Source of the DNA: Loxodes magnus
Taxonomy: Eukaryota > Ciliophora > Karyorelictea > Loxodida > Loxodidae
Assembly: GCA_946699065.1 (NCBI GenBank)
Contig: CAMPDV010000374.1
Coordinates: forward strand, 186,001-250,000
Direction: 5' to 3'
DNA length: 64,000 nucleotides
Shown here: piece by piece, positions 23,951 through 37,559 of the stretch
Numbering within the stretch: the first letter of the stretch is position 1
How the letters are laid out: each line of letters opens with the position of its first letter
Notes under the pieces: generated by a model
Databases searched by the model: none
Told to the model about the DNA's origin: nothing
Seen by the model: the letters and a program-made list of their open reading frames with translations, nothing else
Translations under genes and position numbers: made by a program

Positions 23951-24618
23951 TCATTAAGACATTCTATCACTATGATATACAGTCTAGAGTTACCTTAGTA
24001 GGTAATCTCTCTATACTACGAAGAGGTATAAATCTTAATGATATAAGTTAAACTAAGAAGCACAAATAGAAATCTTAATTTTAGAAAGAAATGTAAATAA
24101 GCAAAGAAATAGCTTCATAATAGTAAGCTTACAATAATTAAACTATCTATACCTTTTAATATTTTTAATAGATGTCATTTTGAAGACTTAGAGATTTATA
24201 ATGTATTGGTAAGATTCTAGATGATAATGAGAGCAGTATAATAAAGATCTGTTAGTCTTAAGTTTATGATAGATTGTAATTTGGAATATAGTAGTATATA
24301 ATAATGTAATAAGAAGGGTGTATGTATAAAGATATTAAGGAATGAAGTAATAATATAATTAGTTAGGTACTGTGTATAGTTATAGGTAGTATTATATATC
24401 TATATATGCTAAATCTATTTAAAATTCTTAACTCAATGTGTTCAAATTATTTACTATGTAGTTACTTTTTTAATTTATTAATTTAATGACTATTAGTGAA
24501 GGTATTAAGCAAAACGCTACTAAAAATTAAAGCTAATTTTTAAATTGTAACTAAATAAATTGAAATATCAACTTAAGCCTAAAAAAATCTTTATATAGAT
24601 ATACCAAATATTTGGTAA
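23951..24618. other. AT-rich spacer
   Basis: No coding or RNA signal recognised. Confidence 0.35.
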
Positions 24619-25330
24619 ATGCTTAGAAGCGCAAGAGAAGAGAAGATTAAATCATTAGAATTAATAGATTTCTAGACTCTAAAAAACTTTGGACAAGAGT
24701 TATCTGGGATTTTTTCTTCTGAAATAAAAAAGTGATATGTCATGCTACAGAATAGAAACGGAAATAGCAATAGAATTAATAAGCAAGTATCTTCATTTTA
24801 AGTTTCTCAAGCCTTTGATTAACTGTTGCTTTGTTTCTCTTATTCCAAATAAAATGGAAAATTATTTTCTCATAAAAGGATTCTTTACAATAAGGATTTT
24901 GGATAAAGAAAGATTCTAATTAATTTTAAAATAGCCTAAACATATAATAGTAAGTTTAGGTAAGCTAAAATGGTTTCTAATTAATGTAGAAGTTTGGTAG
25001 CTAAAAAGGAATAATCTCAGCTTACGCTAGAAGTTTCTAAATTTTTACTTAAAGATGAAGTTTAGAGAAAATCTAGTCTTTTTGTAACGAATATGCTATA
25101 AAGTGATCAAAGGTATTCTTGCTAATTACTACTTTAAATTGGAAATATTTAAGCTCTAAAATAAATTTGAATTGACTCAATCTAATAATAAAAATCTAAT
25201 ATATGATCAACTGCTAACTCTTTTAGGTACTTTGATAGAAGTTCCAAATATTTTAGAATACTAAGAAGCATTAAGAGCTTTGATTATTTTAGCTTAGATT
25301 TATTATTAAGAATATACAAGAATTTAAAGT
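24619..25330 (+). CDS. hypothetical ORF interrupted by rRNA fragment
   Basis: ATG at 24619 opens MLRSAREEKIKSLELIDFQ and continues for about 235 codons with one TGA (IKKWYVMLQN), including LVAKKEQSQLTLEVSKFLLK and SSLFVTNMLQSDQRYSCQLL. Well-balanced, largely helical, no transmembrane segment. The reading reaches a sequence recognisable as 26S rRNA at about 25331 without a stop, so the gene is probably truncated there or the rRNA piece inserted into it. An ATG at 24737 in another frame gives a more hydrophobic, less likely protein. Confidence 0.5.
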
Positions 25331-25535
25331 GTCTCAACCAACCAAGGAGACGAGTTTGGCATGACCAGCAGGGAAAGAAGACTCTGTTGAGTTTGATTTT
25401 TGTCTGGCGTGTAAAGAGACGTAGAAGACATAGAAAGAGGTCGCTGTCTTGAAACAACACGACTCTAAATATTGCTTAGCTTATCCTGTCGTGAAGTAAG
25501 TTCCTAACAATGCAACTGGGTAGAAGAAACCGCAT
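25331..25535 (+). pseudogene. 26S rRNA fragment (domain V region)
   Basis: CAACCAAGGAGACGAGTTTGG, then AGGGAAAGAAGACTCTGTTG and AGTTTGATTTTTGTCTGGC..GTAAAGAGACGTAGA follow the order of the conserved eukaryotic LSU rRNA segment 'AACGGGCTTGGCAG..GGGGAAAGAAGACCCTGTTGAGCTTGACTCTAG..GTGAAGAGACAT'. Only about 200 nt are present and both flanks are unrelated AT-rich DNA, so this is an isolated fragment. Substitutions relative to the universal core suggest decay or a divergent rRNA. Confidence 0.8.
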
Positions 25536-26560
25536 TGAAGAAATCAGTGATTAGTGAATTCACCAAATAATAGAAAGTATTTTAGCTTCATAACAAAAAG
25601 AGAAGAAATATGTTATAAATACCAAAATTTTTTAATATGGTTTTTATAAAAGTGACAGTGATAAGATTCTAAATTAAGCTCTGAAAGACAAGCGCCTTAG
25701 ATCCTCAGCTCCAATATCATTATAATAGGAATTTGCAATCTTCATAAAATAGATAAAGCAATAATAAGCAAAGTTTTCTACCTTTTAAACTTCTGTTTAG
25801 TGTATAAGATCCAATAGTTATATTTATAAATATGAATATTAAATATTTTATATCCTAAATTATTGTAATAGTTATAGATTTATGTATCTAAAGAAATAAT
25901 TAATTTATAGGTATTTATATTCATTTTATAAACAATTTATACTATTAATTATCTAATTTTTATTAAGATAAACATATAAATGCACTAATAAGATAGTTAG
26001 ATACAATCATTTAGATTGTATCCTATTAAATCGAAAGATTCTCTTTAAATACTTAATCAATTTGAATTTTTATGTAGATTTTTAAACATATAACTACTTG
26101 AGAAAATTAGAACTGGGACTAGAGTTCATAGATGAAAGATTATATTTTATATAGAAATTATTGAAATAAACCGAGAAATAGAAGTTTATAAAGATTCTAA
26201 TAACGTAAAAAAATAAAATAATTTTTGCTTATCTATTTTATTTTTTTAAAGTATAACATCGAATATATATAGGGCTTAGAGATTTCATTTTTTACATAAA
26301 CTGAAATATTCAAATTTTAAAATTTTAATAAAAAATAGAAAATGAATATATAAAATTGTGGAAAAGTGTTGATTGCTTTCAAAATGTAATTAAATAGTAA
26401 ACATAGTAAAGATAAAATTATTTTAATTATATTTTTATTTCTTTTGTTTAAATATTTATTTAATTGATGTATTTTTGTTAAAAATAAAAATAAATAACTT
26501 TTAATTTAATTTTTGCAATTTCTTCAGTTTTAAATAATTTATTAAGATATATTACATTTT
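25536..26560. other. AT-rich spacer
   Basis: No gene supported; A/T runs and short palindromes only. Confidence 0.35.
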
Positions 26561-26986
26561 TCAATAATAGATAAATAGTTTTTATGATAGGAAATTTTTT
26601 AAGCAGGTGAAAGTTTTCTTGTTGTCGTTAAGTTTAAAATGTATTACAAATTAATTAATGCTGTTAAGCTGTTAAATACCTATTTTAGTTCTATCAAAGT
26701 TTTCTTTGAAAGTCTTTTTTCCATTTTTACATTGGGCCAAAAATCAACTTTAAAACTTGTTCTATTTATTCTGTTCCTATAAAGTAAAATGGATGGCTAA
26801 TTAAGGATTATAAAATTTTCAATTAATATGAGACTAAATCTTCTGCACTTGTGCTTTTTTTCTTCATTATTTTTGAATTTATTTATATTGGTACTTTAAA
26901 AGTCTTTAGCTTATTTTGAATAAGAGTTTTTCCACTCCAATTTCTGAATTATAAACATGGAGATAGGAAAGTGTTTTTTTTATCAT
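26561..26986 (-). CDS. hypothetical protein, 141 residues
   Basis: ATG at 26986 and TGA at 26563-26561 bound one frame: MIKKTLSYLHVYNSEIGVEK at the start, CKNGKKTFKENFDRTKIGIQ and NSINQFVIHFKLNDNKKTF near the end. Three internal TGA codons are read as Trp. Basic, no signal peptide or membrane segment. No family recognised. A second minus-strand frame also looks protein-like, so frame choice rests on the ATG, the final TGA and amino-acid balance. Confidence 0.4.
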
Positions 26987-28962
26987 TTTAATCTGAATCT
27001 TAATATGAAAGTTAGTCCTTTCTTTAAATAGTTATTATTTCGTTTTAATTTAGTAAAAAATGATTAAAGCCTCAAAACAGAGAGTAAAATAAAGAATGTA
27101 TGATATATTGGATCTAAAATACTTAATAGTTATATTTTAAAATAGCTATAAAGATATTTAAATAATTTTATAGTTTTTGATAAATAAAATAATTATTCTC
27201 TTAGTTATATTCAATTTATTTTTGTAGATTTTTGATTATTCTCTTTAGTTTTAATATTATTTTAGATTCTTTATTATGGTAATTTATTATATAATAAGAT
27301 AAATAATAAAATTAAAATTTTGTATTTAAAGTTTTATTATATTAATCTTTATATTTTTCTTAATTATCAATTATTTAACTTTAATTTTATTTATATATAT
27401 TTTACTTAATTTTATGTAAATTAAAATATGTTTGAATGTATAATGTTGGTAACATAATAATTTAAGTCTGGTTTAACTTAAATAATTTCTAAATATTAAT
27501 AGAGTTATAGTATGATTTGATAATGTAAATAATGAATATTTGTATTTTAATAATTAATTAATTTTTAATGTTTTATAATTAATCTAAAATACTTATAATA
27601 GCAAAATGGAAATATTGTAGTTATTTTTTATACTATTTAATATGCTAGCCTAAGCATTTTGTTGTTATGCATAATTTTTGTTAATAATAGTATTTGTTTA
27701 ATTACTCTAGCTAATATTTGGTTTGTTTAATGATAATATACTAATTGAATAATGAATAATTAGAGTAAAGGTAATTTAATGAATTAATTGGTAATTAATT
27801 TAAATTAACTAAGTATATAAAGTTTTAATTGGTATGTAATTTAAGTTAAACTTAAATAATATGGCTTCTAAAGTATTTGATAATTTAACTTTTACTTATT
27901 TCTATATTATTATTTTCTTTTATTTTTCTTTTTGGTATTATTTTATTAATATTATAAGATATAGTTTTGAAATACTAATATAAACTAAAGCTACCATTAA
28001 TATTTATAATTTAAAAGTTTAAATCATATTTCTGGTTTAAAGAACTAACTATTTAGTACATTTTTTAAATAAAACTATTAGTTTAGTATACTTCTTAAAA
28101 GATAAAAGCAAGCTATTTTATTTTAAATAGTTAATAGATTTAATTTAATAGATACAACATATTTATTTAAATATAAAGCTATTTTCATTTATTTTTCATT
28201 CATTTTATTATTCAATTACATAATAATTAGATATTACCAATATATAATGTAACATATATTTATAATATCATTTTTAATTATTCATAGATTAAATATTTCT
28301 TATGCTATTTTAATTAACATATTAAATTTATATTTACTATCTAGAGAATATTATTTTGCTACTTTTCATTTATTTAAATATTACTATAGTTTAATAGAAA
28401 TTTCATTATTTTTAAATTGCTAAATAATATTCAAATTATTTAATCATCATTAATTATAATTTATTTTTATTATTTTATTTTGCTTATTAGTATATTTAAA
28501 ACCTAAATATACTAATATTACCATGCTCCTTAATATTAAATTATAAAGAAATTATTTATACACTATATATTAATTCATTAGAGATTTAGTTATTATTATC
28601 TTATCATTTTCTATATCTATTTTACTCGTAACTTTTGCAATTTACAATTTTCTATTACTTATTTAAATTTAAATTTTTAAATTAAATATTAAGATATAAT
28701 AGAATTTGAATATACTCTAAAGCCTCTTTTAGTATTATAATTTTTTAATTTTTATTAAGCATATTAATATTATATATAATGAAGTATTTAATTTATAGCT
28801 ATTTCCTTTTAACATTTATTTATCATCAATAATTTTATAATTATATCTTAAATTATTTATATTAATATCAATTTAATCTTAATTCTTTTTTAATATCAAT
28901 CATATATTTTTTCCTTGTATATTTAAATTTTATTTAAATAAGATTGAAATAGCTATAAAAAA
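26987..28962. other. long AT-rich spacer upstream of the LINE
   Basis: Almost pure AT DNA, no gene recognised. No clear LINE promoter or target duplication seen. Confidence 0.4.
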
Positions 28963-31900
28963 ATGGACATGCACAAAAATTCGCAAAATTTCTTTCTTAG
29001 CGACTCTTCTTTATCTAAAAATAAAGAAGCTGCTTTCTAAAACGATGAGCATAGGCAGATGCTCAACTACTTTTATGAAATAGACATGGAATCGCTGCAA
29101 CTTAAATCCGTTGATAATATCATGAAATTAGTAAGAAATTTGCTAAAGAGCTACAGTTAATGCCAAATTAATAGATATCTTCGAATTCCACTAAGACAGC
29201 TTGGCAATTCTTTAAAACGTGGACATTAATTGAAGACTAATCTCAAATATAGGAAATATACTTATAGGTAAAAAGACTAGCTTGTTACTTAAACCTCTAC
29301 GATGGTATCTAAAATATCGAATATACAGTAAGATACTTTAGATACTTAGGATATTTAAGATATTTCTTTAATTAAAAACTAAAATTAAATTTAAATACAA
29401 AATTAATAAGAGACTATAAAAATTCAACAATTCAATACACAAAATAACATAAAAAGTCAATAGCAGATTTCAATAGACATTTAAACTGATTACTAAGAGA
29501 AGTTTGATATTACATACTTAACTGATCTTGAGATTTAAAATGCGTAACTTTAAGAAAAAATTGCAAAATTAAAATATAAAATTTAAAGCAAGATAGAAGA
29601 GGCAAATACTTTTGAAAATTAAAGGCTAAGTGAAAGCAAAAATCTTAAATTTCGAATTTAAAAACTCATAAATAAAAATAATTCTCTGTAAGAAAAGCTA
29701 ATACATATATATGAGTAACACAATAAAGAAACTTTAAACATTAAATCACAATATAAAATACACTTAGAATAATACCAAACTTATTTATTTAAAGCTCAAA
29801 AGTAAATTAAGAAAATCTAGAATAAAAATTAAATCTTAAGGTTTGATAATTAGTAGAAATAGTTAATCCTTTAGTCCAAATAATTTGTAAATAATGCTAC
29901 AAATAAATAATAATCAATATAAATGAATACTGATCTTTCCTTAACTTAAATATAAGAATTGGAAACTTAGAGTTAACTTCTCACTTAGACTTAATAGCAA
30001 AGTATAGTAAAACAAGCTATGTTTAGTGAGGAGCTAATGAACATGACACTATCATTTAAACTACAAGATGAGGCAATGCTTGCTTCCAAGTAAGAAGCCC
30101 AAAATATTATAAACAACTTGGTTACTCAAATTTAATTCATTCAAGCTGAATTGAGTAAATGTAATTTGAGATATAATGAAGTATAATAACATCTTAGGGA
30201 GGTAGAAACTCTTAACTAAAATCTCAAAGGTGAAAATTTTCATTTATTAAGCAAAATAGATCAGATCGACTAAAAGGTACATTCACTCACAGTCAATTGC
30301 TAGTAACAACAGGCTTAGTGTTAATTATTACAAAATGAGAATTATTAAATATCATAGGAACTGAGCTTTCAAAAAAATAAATATGCCAAATCAGTCAAAA
30401 GCATTTTTACATAAACAATCACTCCTCAGGCATAGAATGAATAAACATAAATTGAAATTCAATTCAGCAACTAAATTTTTCAAGCAACTATATCGACTTT
30501 AGATTCAACTACTGGTACAGACTTATTATTCTTAGATCAATCTACCTTGTGCGACTTCGTTGAATTGAAGTATACAAAGTTGTAGAATTTATATGATAGA
30601 TTAAACAAATAATTTATCAATTAAGATATATAGAGTGTCTGCTAAAGGCTTGTCTCGTGTTAATAAAAATAGTTTTGAGAAAAGGAAACACAAACCTGTT
30701 TAAAAATTAATAGCAAAGATGCTTGAACATGAACAAAGAAAGGGAAATTAATAAGCAATTATAGTTAGACAAGAATCATGGAGTTAAAGAATTAGGTTAT
30801 TTAGACTTAAAATTCTATCAATGCTAAGGATGAAGGAACAATAACAGTAGTTACCAATCATTAGCTAGTTGCTTCTTAACAAGAACTATAAATCACAAAA
30901 TAGAATAATGGAAAACTGTAAGAGTAATATAATGAATTAAACGGATTATATGTTTAACTCATGCAGGATTATGAGCATCAAGTAGAATTGAAGCTAAATG
31001 TCTATGCATAAATTTCAGAAATATAGAGAAAATAATAAGATGTTAAAACTCAATCTTACTTGAAAGAAATAAAATGAAATGCTTCAACATAAACATTTTT
31101 AAGTGATTAAATTTAAGAAGATTAGCAGATTGAAATTTTAGAAAATTCAAATATCTAGACATCATATGTGATGAATTGGGATAGCCAAACAAAATTTGGA
31201 AAGAGAAGTTGAAGAGATGCCAAATTTAACCAAGACACTTTAAACTTAAAATAGTCAAAATTTGGGTTTAATGAAATAAATATTGAAGAGATTTTAAATA
31301 AATACGAATTTAAAGACGCCTATCTAATTCAATTTATAAGGTCCAATAAATGATGAAATTAGAATCTTTTCACTTTAGTAGGCAATAGATTTATAACTTT
31401 ATCTTGCAAACTAAACCATGCTACGTGTGATGGAAATGAAATAGATATAAAAATCGATAATAAATTGAGCGAAAAGTACGATTCATTGACATTATTCATT
31501 ATAATAAGTTACAGGTAATATATCAAAAATTGCCCCAAATTGCTTAACATATAAATTCATCAAAATGAGAAGATTCTCTGTATTTATGAGCCAGGAATAA
31601 AAGGAGGAGTTTTGACTTCATCATAAGAAATTCATCGATTTATAAAAAACGGAAATTATATAATTAAAACGCTGCTATAAACTGATTTTAGAATTAACTA
31701 TATTGTCCTTTAAAAATAACTAAGACTCAAAGGAGGTGTAGAGAACAATGTAGAATAACCATATTAATGCAAACAAGAATTTGGGGATTAAGAAATAAAG
31801 ATGACTATCGATAAGCAAAGAGAGATAGGCATAATAAAGCTTGGACATATTAACATAAATGGAATTGGAAGCAAGCAATTAAACGTGGAAGAATTTATAC

Positions 31901-34900
31901 GAAATAATGACTTAGACATTTTCTCAATTAATGAAACGTGATAAAAATAAGACTATCCTCCAATACTTATTAATGGATATAGGACCTATTTCAAGAACTC
32001 AGGAAAAGGAGGAGGAGTTTGCTTAATTGTTAGAGATTAACTTAATAGCACGGAATAGAATAGCATATAACAATTAGCTCAAGAGAGGTTTGTTACAATC
32101 AAACTAGATAATATATTCGTAACATCTTGTTACATGCCAGATAACAGCAAGAGTGAAAATATAAAAGACGAAGCATATGAATATATAAATGTATTCCTTA
32201 ATTCTTTTCCTGACAACTCACATATATTATTAGGAGATTTTAACGCTCTACTATAAGACTTTGGGGATAACCCTATTAACAACTATGACAATACAAATAG
32301 ATTCTAAGAATTCATTCTCTAAAACGATTTAGAAATAATAAACGATGCAAATATGAACACATGTTTACATAAAGGGAATAAAAATATGTATTGCAACGAT
32401 TATATTGTCATCAGTAATCACTTGAATATGAATTAATTTAGAAATTTTCAGGTTCATAATTATAGCTTATTTTCAGATCATATTCCATTCACAGTTGAAT
32501 TTGTATACCATACTCATCTTCAAACTGAAAAAATAAAAGTGAGAAAGTACAAAATAAGTAGACTGTAGGATCCTATTGATAGATTTATCTATTAGAATTC
32601 ATTCAAAGATTAAGTAGAAGTATTCTTCCTAATTGATAGAGATAACTTAGAAGATTAATACACTTATATTAGAGACTGCATTTAGAACAATGCAGATTAA
32701 GTTTTAGGCTCATTTATCCCAGACCCGAAGTATAATAGTCTTCCTAAGGACCTCACATAAAAATATATCGAAGCAAAGAGAGCAAATTAATTGTACAAAG
32801 AAACTTTAGCATATATAGGGAGGAATAACTAAGAAATCATTGATCTTCACTAAAGAGCGAACACATTATGAAAAAGCTTTTAGCATCATTTATGAAAATT
32901 TAAAAAACAAAAGGCCAAAAACAGATTCCTACTCCTCAATGAAACCACAAAAGATATGTTTTCTTAAGCAAAGAAAATACTTAACCATAGACAAAGAAAT
33001 TTGATGAGCTTTAATAAGGAATTGAAGGACTAATTTGTAGAAGCATGGGAAAATTAGGTATTTAGCAAGCATTCGAATTTAACTAACCAATAGATTGAAC
33101 TAAGTAACTAGAAAATAGATGCAATTTATGAAAATAACATAGAAATTCAAAATTAACCCTTTTCTTATTTATAAAATTTCGATCCTTTTACAATAGAAGA
33201 GATTACCTAACTTATAAGTCTAATTCCTAATGGTAAAGCAGCAGGGCCAGATGGAATAAAAGGAGAACTGCTAAAATATGCAGGATATTATCTAGCGTTG
33301 ATGCTTCATTCTTTTATAAATAACATGCTTAGAATCGGAAGGATTCCTGAAGAGCTTAATACTTCTATCATAATCCCCATTTTCAAAAAAGGAAGTAAAG
33401 ACGATTGAAAAAACTGACGCCCTATTTCCCTTATCAATACTATTTTGAAATTATATGATAAGGCCCTTACGAAGAGACTCTACTCAATAATTTATGAAAG
33501 AAAGTTAATCCACTCAAGCTAAATGGGGTTTATAAAGAACAAATAAACCACCTAATAAATATGAGTGATCCAATAAATCATAGATCTTTATCGAAAACAA
33601 GCGAAAGGAAAAACTAAACTGATTGCAACTTTAATTGACGTAGAGAAAATGTTTGATTCTATTGAAAGAAGAATTCTTTTTAAATAACTAAGAAGAGTCA
33701 AATTACCACTAGGTCTCATCTTGGCTTTAGAATCATTTTATAATAACTTAACTACTTCCTTTATTATAGACGGAACAAATTCTAAGAAATTGAAATTTAG
33801 CAATGGAGTGATGTAAGGAAGTTCGCATGGACCTGTGCTTGCATTATTATACTATGACATTGTCATTAGACATATAGAAAACAAAGGAGAAATATTAGGA
33901 TTCAGATGTGCTAATTTTAAGAATAGGTTCACTTGTAGAGGTTGAGCTGACGATTTAATACTATTATCGAACTCATAAAAAAATACGTAGTCACTTATTA
34001 ATGAAGCAAACTCCATTTTCAATTAGATATTTCTTAAAATAAATGTCTCCAAATGCGAAACGTTATAGTTTTTAAAAAAGAAAAGCAAAAAACAAAACTA
34101 GACTTAAAAATAGGAGACCAAGCAATAATTTAGAAACAGCAAGTCACATATTTAGGGGTGATCCTTCACCAAAAAAAGAATCTAATTAACCATTGCAAAT
34201 ACGTTGCTGAAAACTATCTTTCAGCAATTAAAAAGGCAGTATTTGCATTATCAAGATATAGAAACGTAACACCTTGAAATTTCAAAATGCTTTGTAGACT
34301 GTTCACGCTTCCTAAAGTAGAATACGGTGGGGACTTAATACCTTGGACTGTGCAGTATGGAATAAATGGAATCTTGAACAGAATTGAAAAGAGCATGAGA
34401 TTAATAGCCAGAAAAGCCTTTTAATCAGCAGGAAATACGTTTAATGAATCATGCTTTGTAGACCTCAACTGGATGCCATTCAAACACATGATGGCTCTTA
34501 AGTATTTCAGGTTTTTCTTTAAGATTAGAAATGAAAGCTAAAATCAACCTTAATCATCTATTGGAATATTGTTTGAGAATAATTATAAAGAGGGATATCA
34601 ATATTATGATGAAGTTTAGAAACTGGCCTCATTTTATAAAATAGAAATTGATAATAAAGAGCACAATAACAACTTAATTTAATTCAGTAAATATGTGTAG
34701 ACATAAATATAAAAAACATATTTTGAATTAGCTCTTTCAAGATTCAGCAGAATGCCTACTGCATAAACATATACAGAACAATTTTAAAACCTAAGATAAT
34801 TCCCCAAAATAACATACACAAAATTAAACAAAAAATATTTGAAAGAAATAATTTGTATCTATAAGATTAGAAGCCAGTCTTACGCATTTCGAAAGACTCT

Positions 34901-35546
34901 GAAAGATCGAAATTATATTATTGAAAACCCTTTTTGTATATGCGGAGAATATGACACTCTCCAACATGTAATGGAATGTATATATTACATTGATATAAGA
35001 GAATGATTGGTCTCCAAAATTGGTTAATGTGATATTTTGAAACTAATAAGTTACGATTAACTATATATAAACTCTTTTCCTAAGAAAAAAATAGAAATGG
35101 TGGATGAATAAATAAAAATATTCATTCAAATGTTTATTAAAAGGAGGCGAGAAATTCTATAACAAGAGAAAGAAGAAGAGCAATACGAGAAATAATAAAA
35201 AGAAGCAAATCTAAGAATAGAAAATTTTAATGAAGAGAATGAAGAATAATAAAAACAAGAAAACAAAGAATAAGATGTCCAACAAAATTAGATGTAAAAT
35301 GATGAGGAAGAAGAAGATTGGAACGAAGAGGAAAACGATAGCGAAGATGAAGAAGAAGAAGAAGATTGACAACAGAAAATAGAAAAAAATGAAAGTTAGC
35401 TTGAAAATGAACAAGAAAGGAAATACTTAGAAGAAAAAAAAAACCTAAACTAGAAAATTAATTCTGAAGAGCAATAAACTTGATATACAATAACATTTAA
35501 AAACAATATAATACCTTCAATTGGAAGAACATATTCTGAAAATTGA
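28963..35546 (+). mobile_element. non-LTR retrotransposon (LINE, APE-type), near complete
   Basis: One frame from ATG 28963 to about 34097 (about 1711 codons) encodes a Gln/Lys-rich coiled-coil N-terminus (residues 1-700), a globular region (VMNWDSQTKFGKRSWRDAKF; VGNRFITLSCKLNH), an AP-type endonuclease from about residue 947 (FSINETW, LLGDFNALLQ, SDHIPF) and a reverse transcriptase (NGKAAGPDGIKGELLKYAG, DDWKNWRPISL, RGWADDLILL). The Trp residues in NETW, DDWKNW and GWADD are TGA codons. At about 34075-34097, in an A-rich tract, the reading moves to the -1 frame and continues with KLDLKIGDQAI, a C-terminal CICGEYDTLQHVMEC zinc finger, a long Glu/Asp-rich tail and a TGA at 35544. LINEs usually separate ORF1 from ORF2; here both lie in one frame. 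No poly(A) tail or clear target duplication seen. Total about 2190 residues. Confidence 0.85.
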
Positions 35547-36748
35547 AGGTACCACAAATTTTTTTAGTTAAATTTAATTTAATTTAATATTATATATATA
35601 AATAAATATTAAATAGATTTTTAATTAAATTTTAGCAAGTTAAATTTTTCAAAGAAATTGCTTTTAATAGCATAATTTTACTAGAATATATTAGCAAAAT
35701 ATGAATTAAAGCAGAATTTTAAATTTTTTCATATCTTAGAATGAATTAAAATTTAAGAATTGTTTTTAATTTTAATAGTATTTACTATGTAAGTACAAAA
35801 CTTAAAGCCATATGTAAAAATAATTATTTAATGCAGTATTTATTAAAATTTATCTTGAGAAGCTTATCTAAATGAAAATTAATTTAATTTAATTTTTGTA
35901 GAAATTTATTTCTAGTATAGTTAATCTTTTTTCGAATAATTGTGCTATTTATAAATTAAATTTATTTAAAATTTAATTTTTATTATTTTACTCCATTCAT
36001 TAATTTTTTGCCATTTTTCACTTTATTTATTGTAAACAAATTTATTATTAAAATAAATTCGGTCAAAGAGATTGGACCATAAATATATTAAATAATTAGA
36101 AACATTTATAATTTTGTATTCTTTACTATCTATATGAAGGCTTAAAATTTATTAAAACTACTAGTTTTTAATTATCATGATAAAGATCTAAAATTTGATA
36201 ATGCTAAATGTTTATACAGCTTTATCAATATAGAAGCTTAAATTATTATTAAATTTTTCTAACTTAATAAAAATAAAACTATTAATTCAAAAACTAATTT
36301 CTTTCTATACTGCATTATAAGATAAAAATTATTACTTGATTTATTTATTTAATTTTTCTTAAATTATTAGATTTTAACATAAATCATAAAATTAAAATAA
36401 GTATAATTATCCTTTAATATTGAACTAATAAACTTACAAATCGGTTAAAGATTATTTTAATTAAAACACTTTAATTATTTACATTCTTGATTAATATAAA
36501 TAATATTATATTAAGTTTATTTCATTAATAATGTTTTATAACTTATTTAAGGGAGGAAAATTTTAAAAATAAAATTAATATTTTTGTAATTATTAACTAT
36601 GTTTAGAATAATTCAATTTTATTTTTCTATCCTTCTTTAAAAGATTGTGCTAAAGCCTTCTTAATAACTCTACGATTTTATTACTTTCCAGATCAAAAAA
36701 ATAATAAGGGATTATAATTAAATAAGAATTAAAATTTTAAAATTGTTA
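35547..36748. other. AT-rich flank of the LINE
   Basis: Starts with TTAATTTAATTT-type repeats that may be the LINE 3' tail; otherwise nothing recognised. Confidence 0.4.
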
Positions 36749-37023
36749 TAGAGTGCGTAGCCCTGCAATAGGGTGCATCTCTTTAAAAAAGACAATTTAT
36801 AAGTCTCGTTAATCTCCAATATTCCAATAGCATTCTCTCTTCTATTTGTGGGCAAGGTTGCGGTTCAAAATCTCCAAAGCAAGGACGCCAACAGGCGATT
36901 ATAGATAGATTTCCAACCCATGATGAAGAGATTAATCAGGTCCAACATTTAGAAAAGGTTGCTTCACAGTCAGTTCATCTCTGGGGAATTCTTTTCGCGG
37001 CCTTATAAGGTAAAGACCACCCT
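36749..37023 (-). repeat. GC-richer repeat ending in the conserved hairpin, copy B
   Basis: Minus-strand readings look coding (for example INETYKLSFLKRCTLLQGYA, then LYN). The hairpin at 36750-36782 has an inner stem CCCU/AGGG and outer AGAG/CUCU. A segment TTGCGGTTCAAAATCTCCAA matches TTTGCAATTCAAACCTACCA of the copy at 61713-61950 and resembles a Pol III B box on the plus strand. Either the 3' end of a decayed gene family or a SINE-like repeat. Confidence 0.4.
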
Positions 37024-37555
37024 ATTTAAATTAAATTTAAATAAATTTATTAGTTATTTATAATTATTTATTATTAAACCAAGTAAAACGTTTAATATTC
37101 ATAAATTAAATATTATAAAACTTTAGTTACAATAACTTAAAATATATACAAAATAGCAGCAGTTATTTTTTTATTAAGATAGATACAAAAACTTATAATA
37201 AATTAAATAAAACTTTAATAAATTTCTAATCTCGTTAAAAAATAACATAATTATTAAAATTATTTTAAAATATTCATTGATAAAATTTAATAGTAGCCTT
37301 TTTCTACTTACTATAAGAACAATATTACATTTTTTTAAATTAATATAAAAATATTGTTAGTTTTTATTCTTCTATTACTAATTTAATGTTAAAAAATGAA
37401 AAAATTTAGTAGAATTAACTTTTGATTACTTTTTTAGTCTCATTCAGAATATTTTAATCTAAAATTAAAAAGAAGAAGCTTAGTTCTGTTTATTGGATAT
37501 TCGAAAAACATATTTTTTATTTTCCATTTAAATTAAGTAAATCGAGAAAAGAATC
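37024..37555. other. AT-rich spacer
   Basis: Nothing recognised. Confidence 0.4.
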
Positions 37556-37559
37556 AATT

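Noticed and set aside
24737-24919. Short plus-strand ORF MSCYRIETEIAIE
   Set aside because: It lies in another frame of the better-supported ORF starting at 24619.
35211-35414. Minus-strand ORF of Phe/Leu/Ile repeats
   Set aside because: It is the complement of the Glu/Asp-rich LINE tail and has the composition expected of an antisense shadow.
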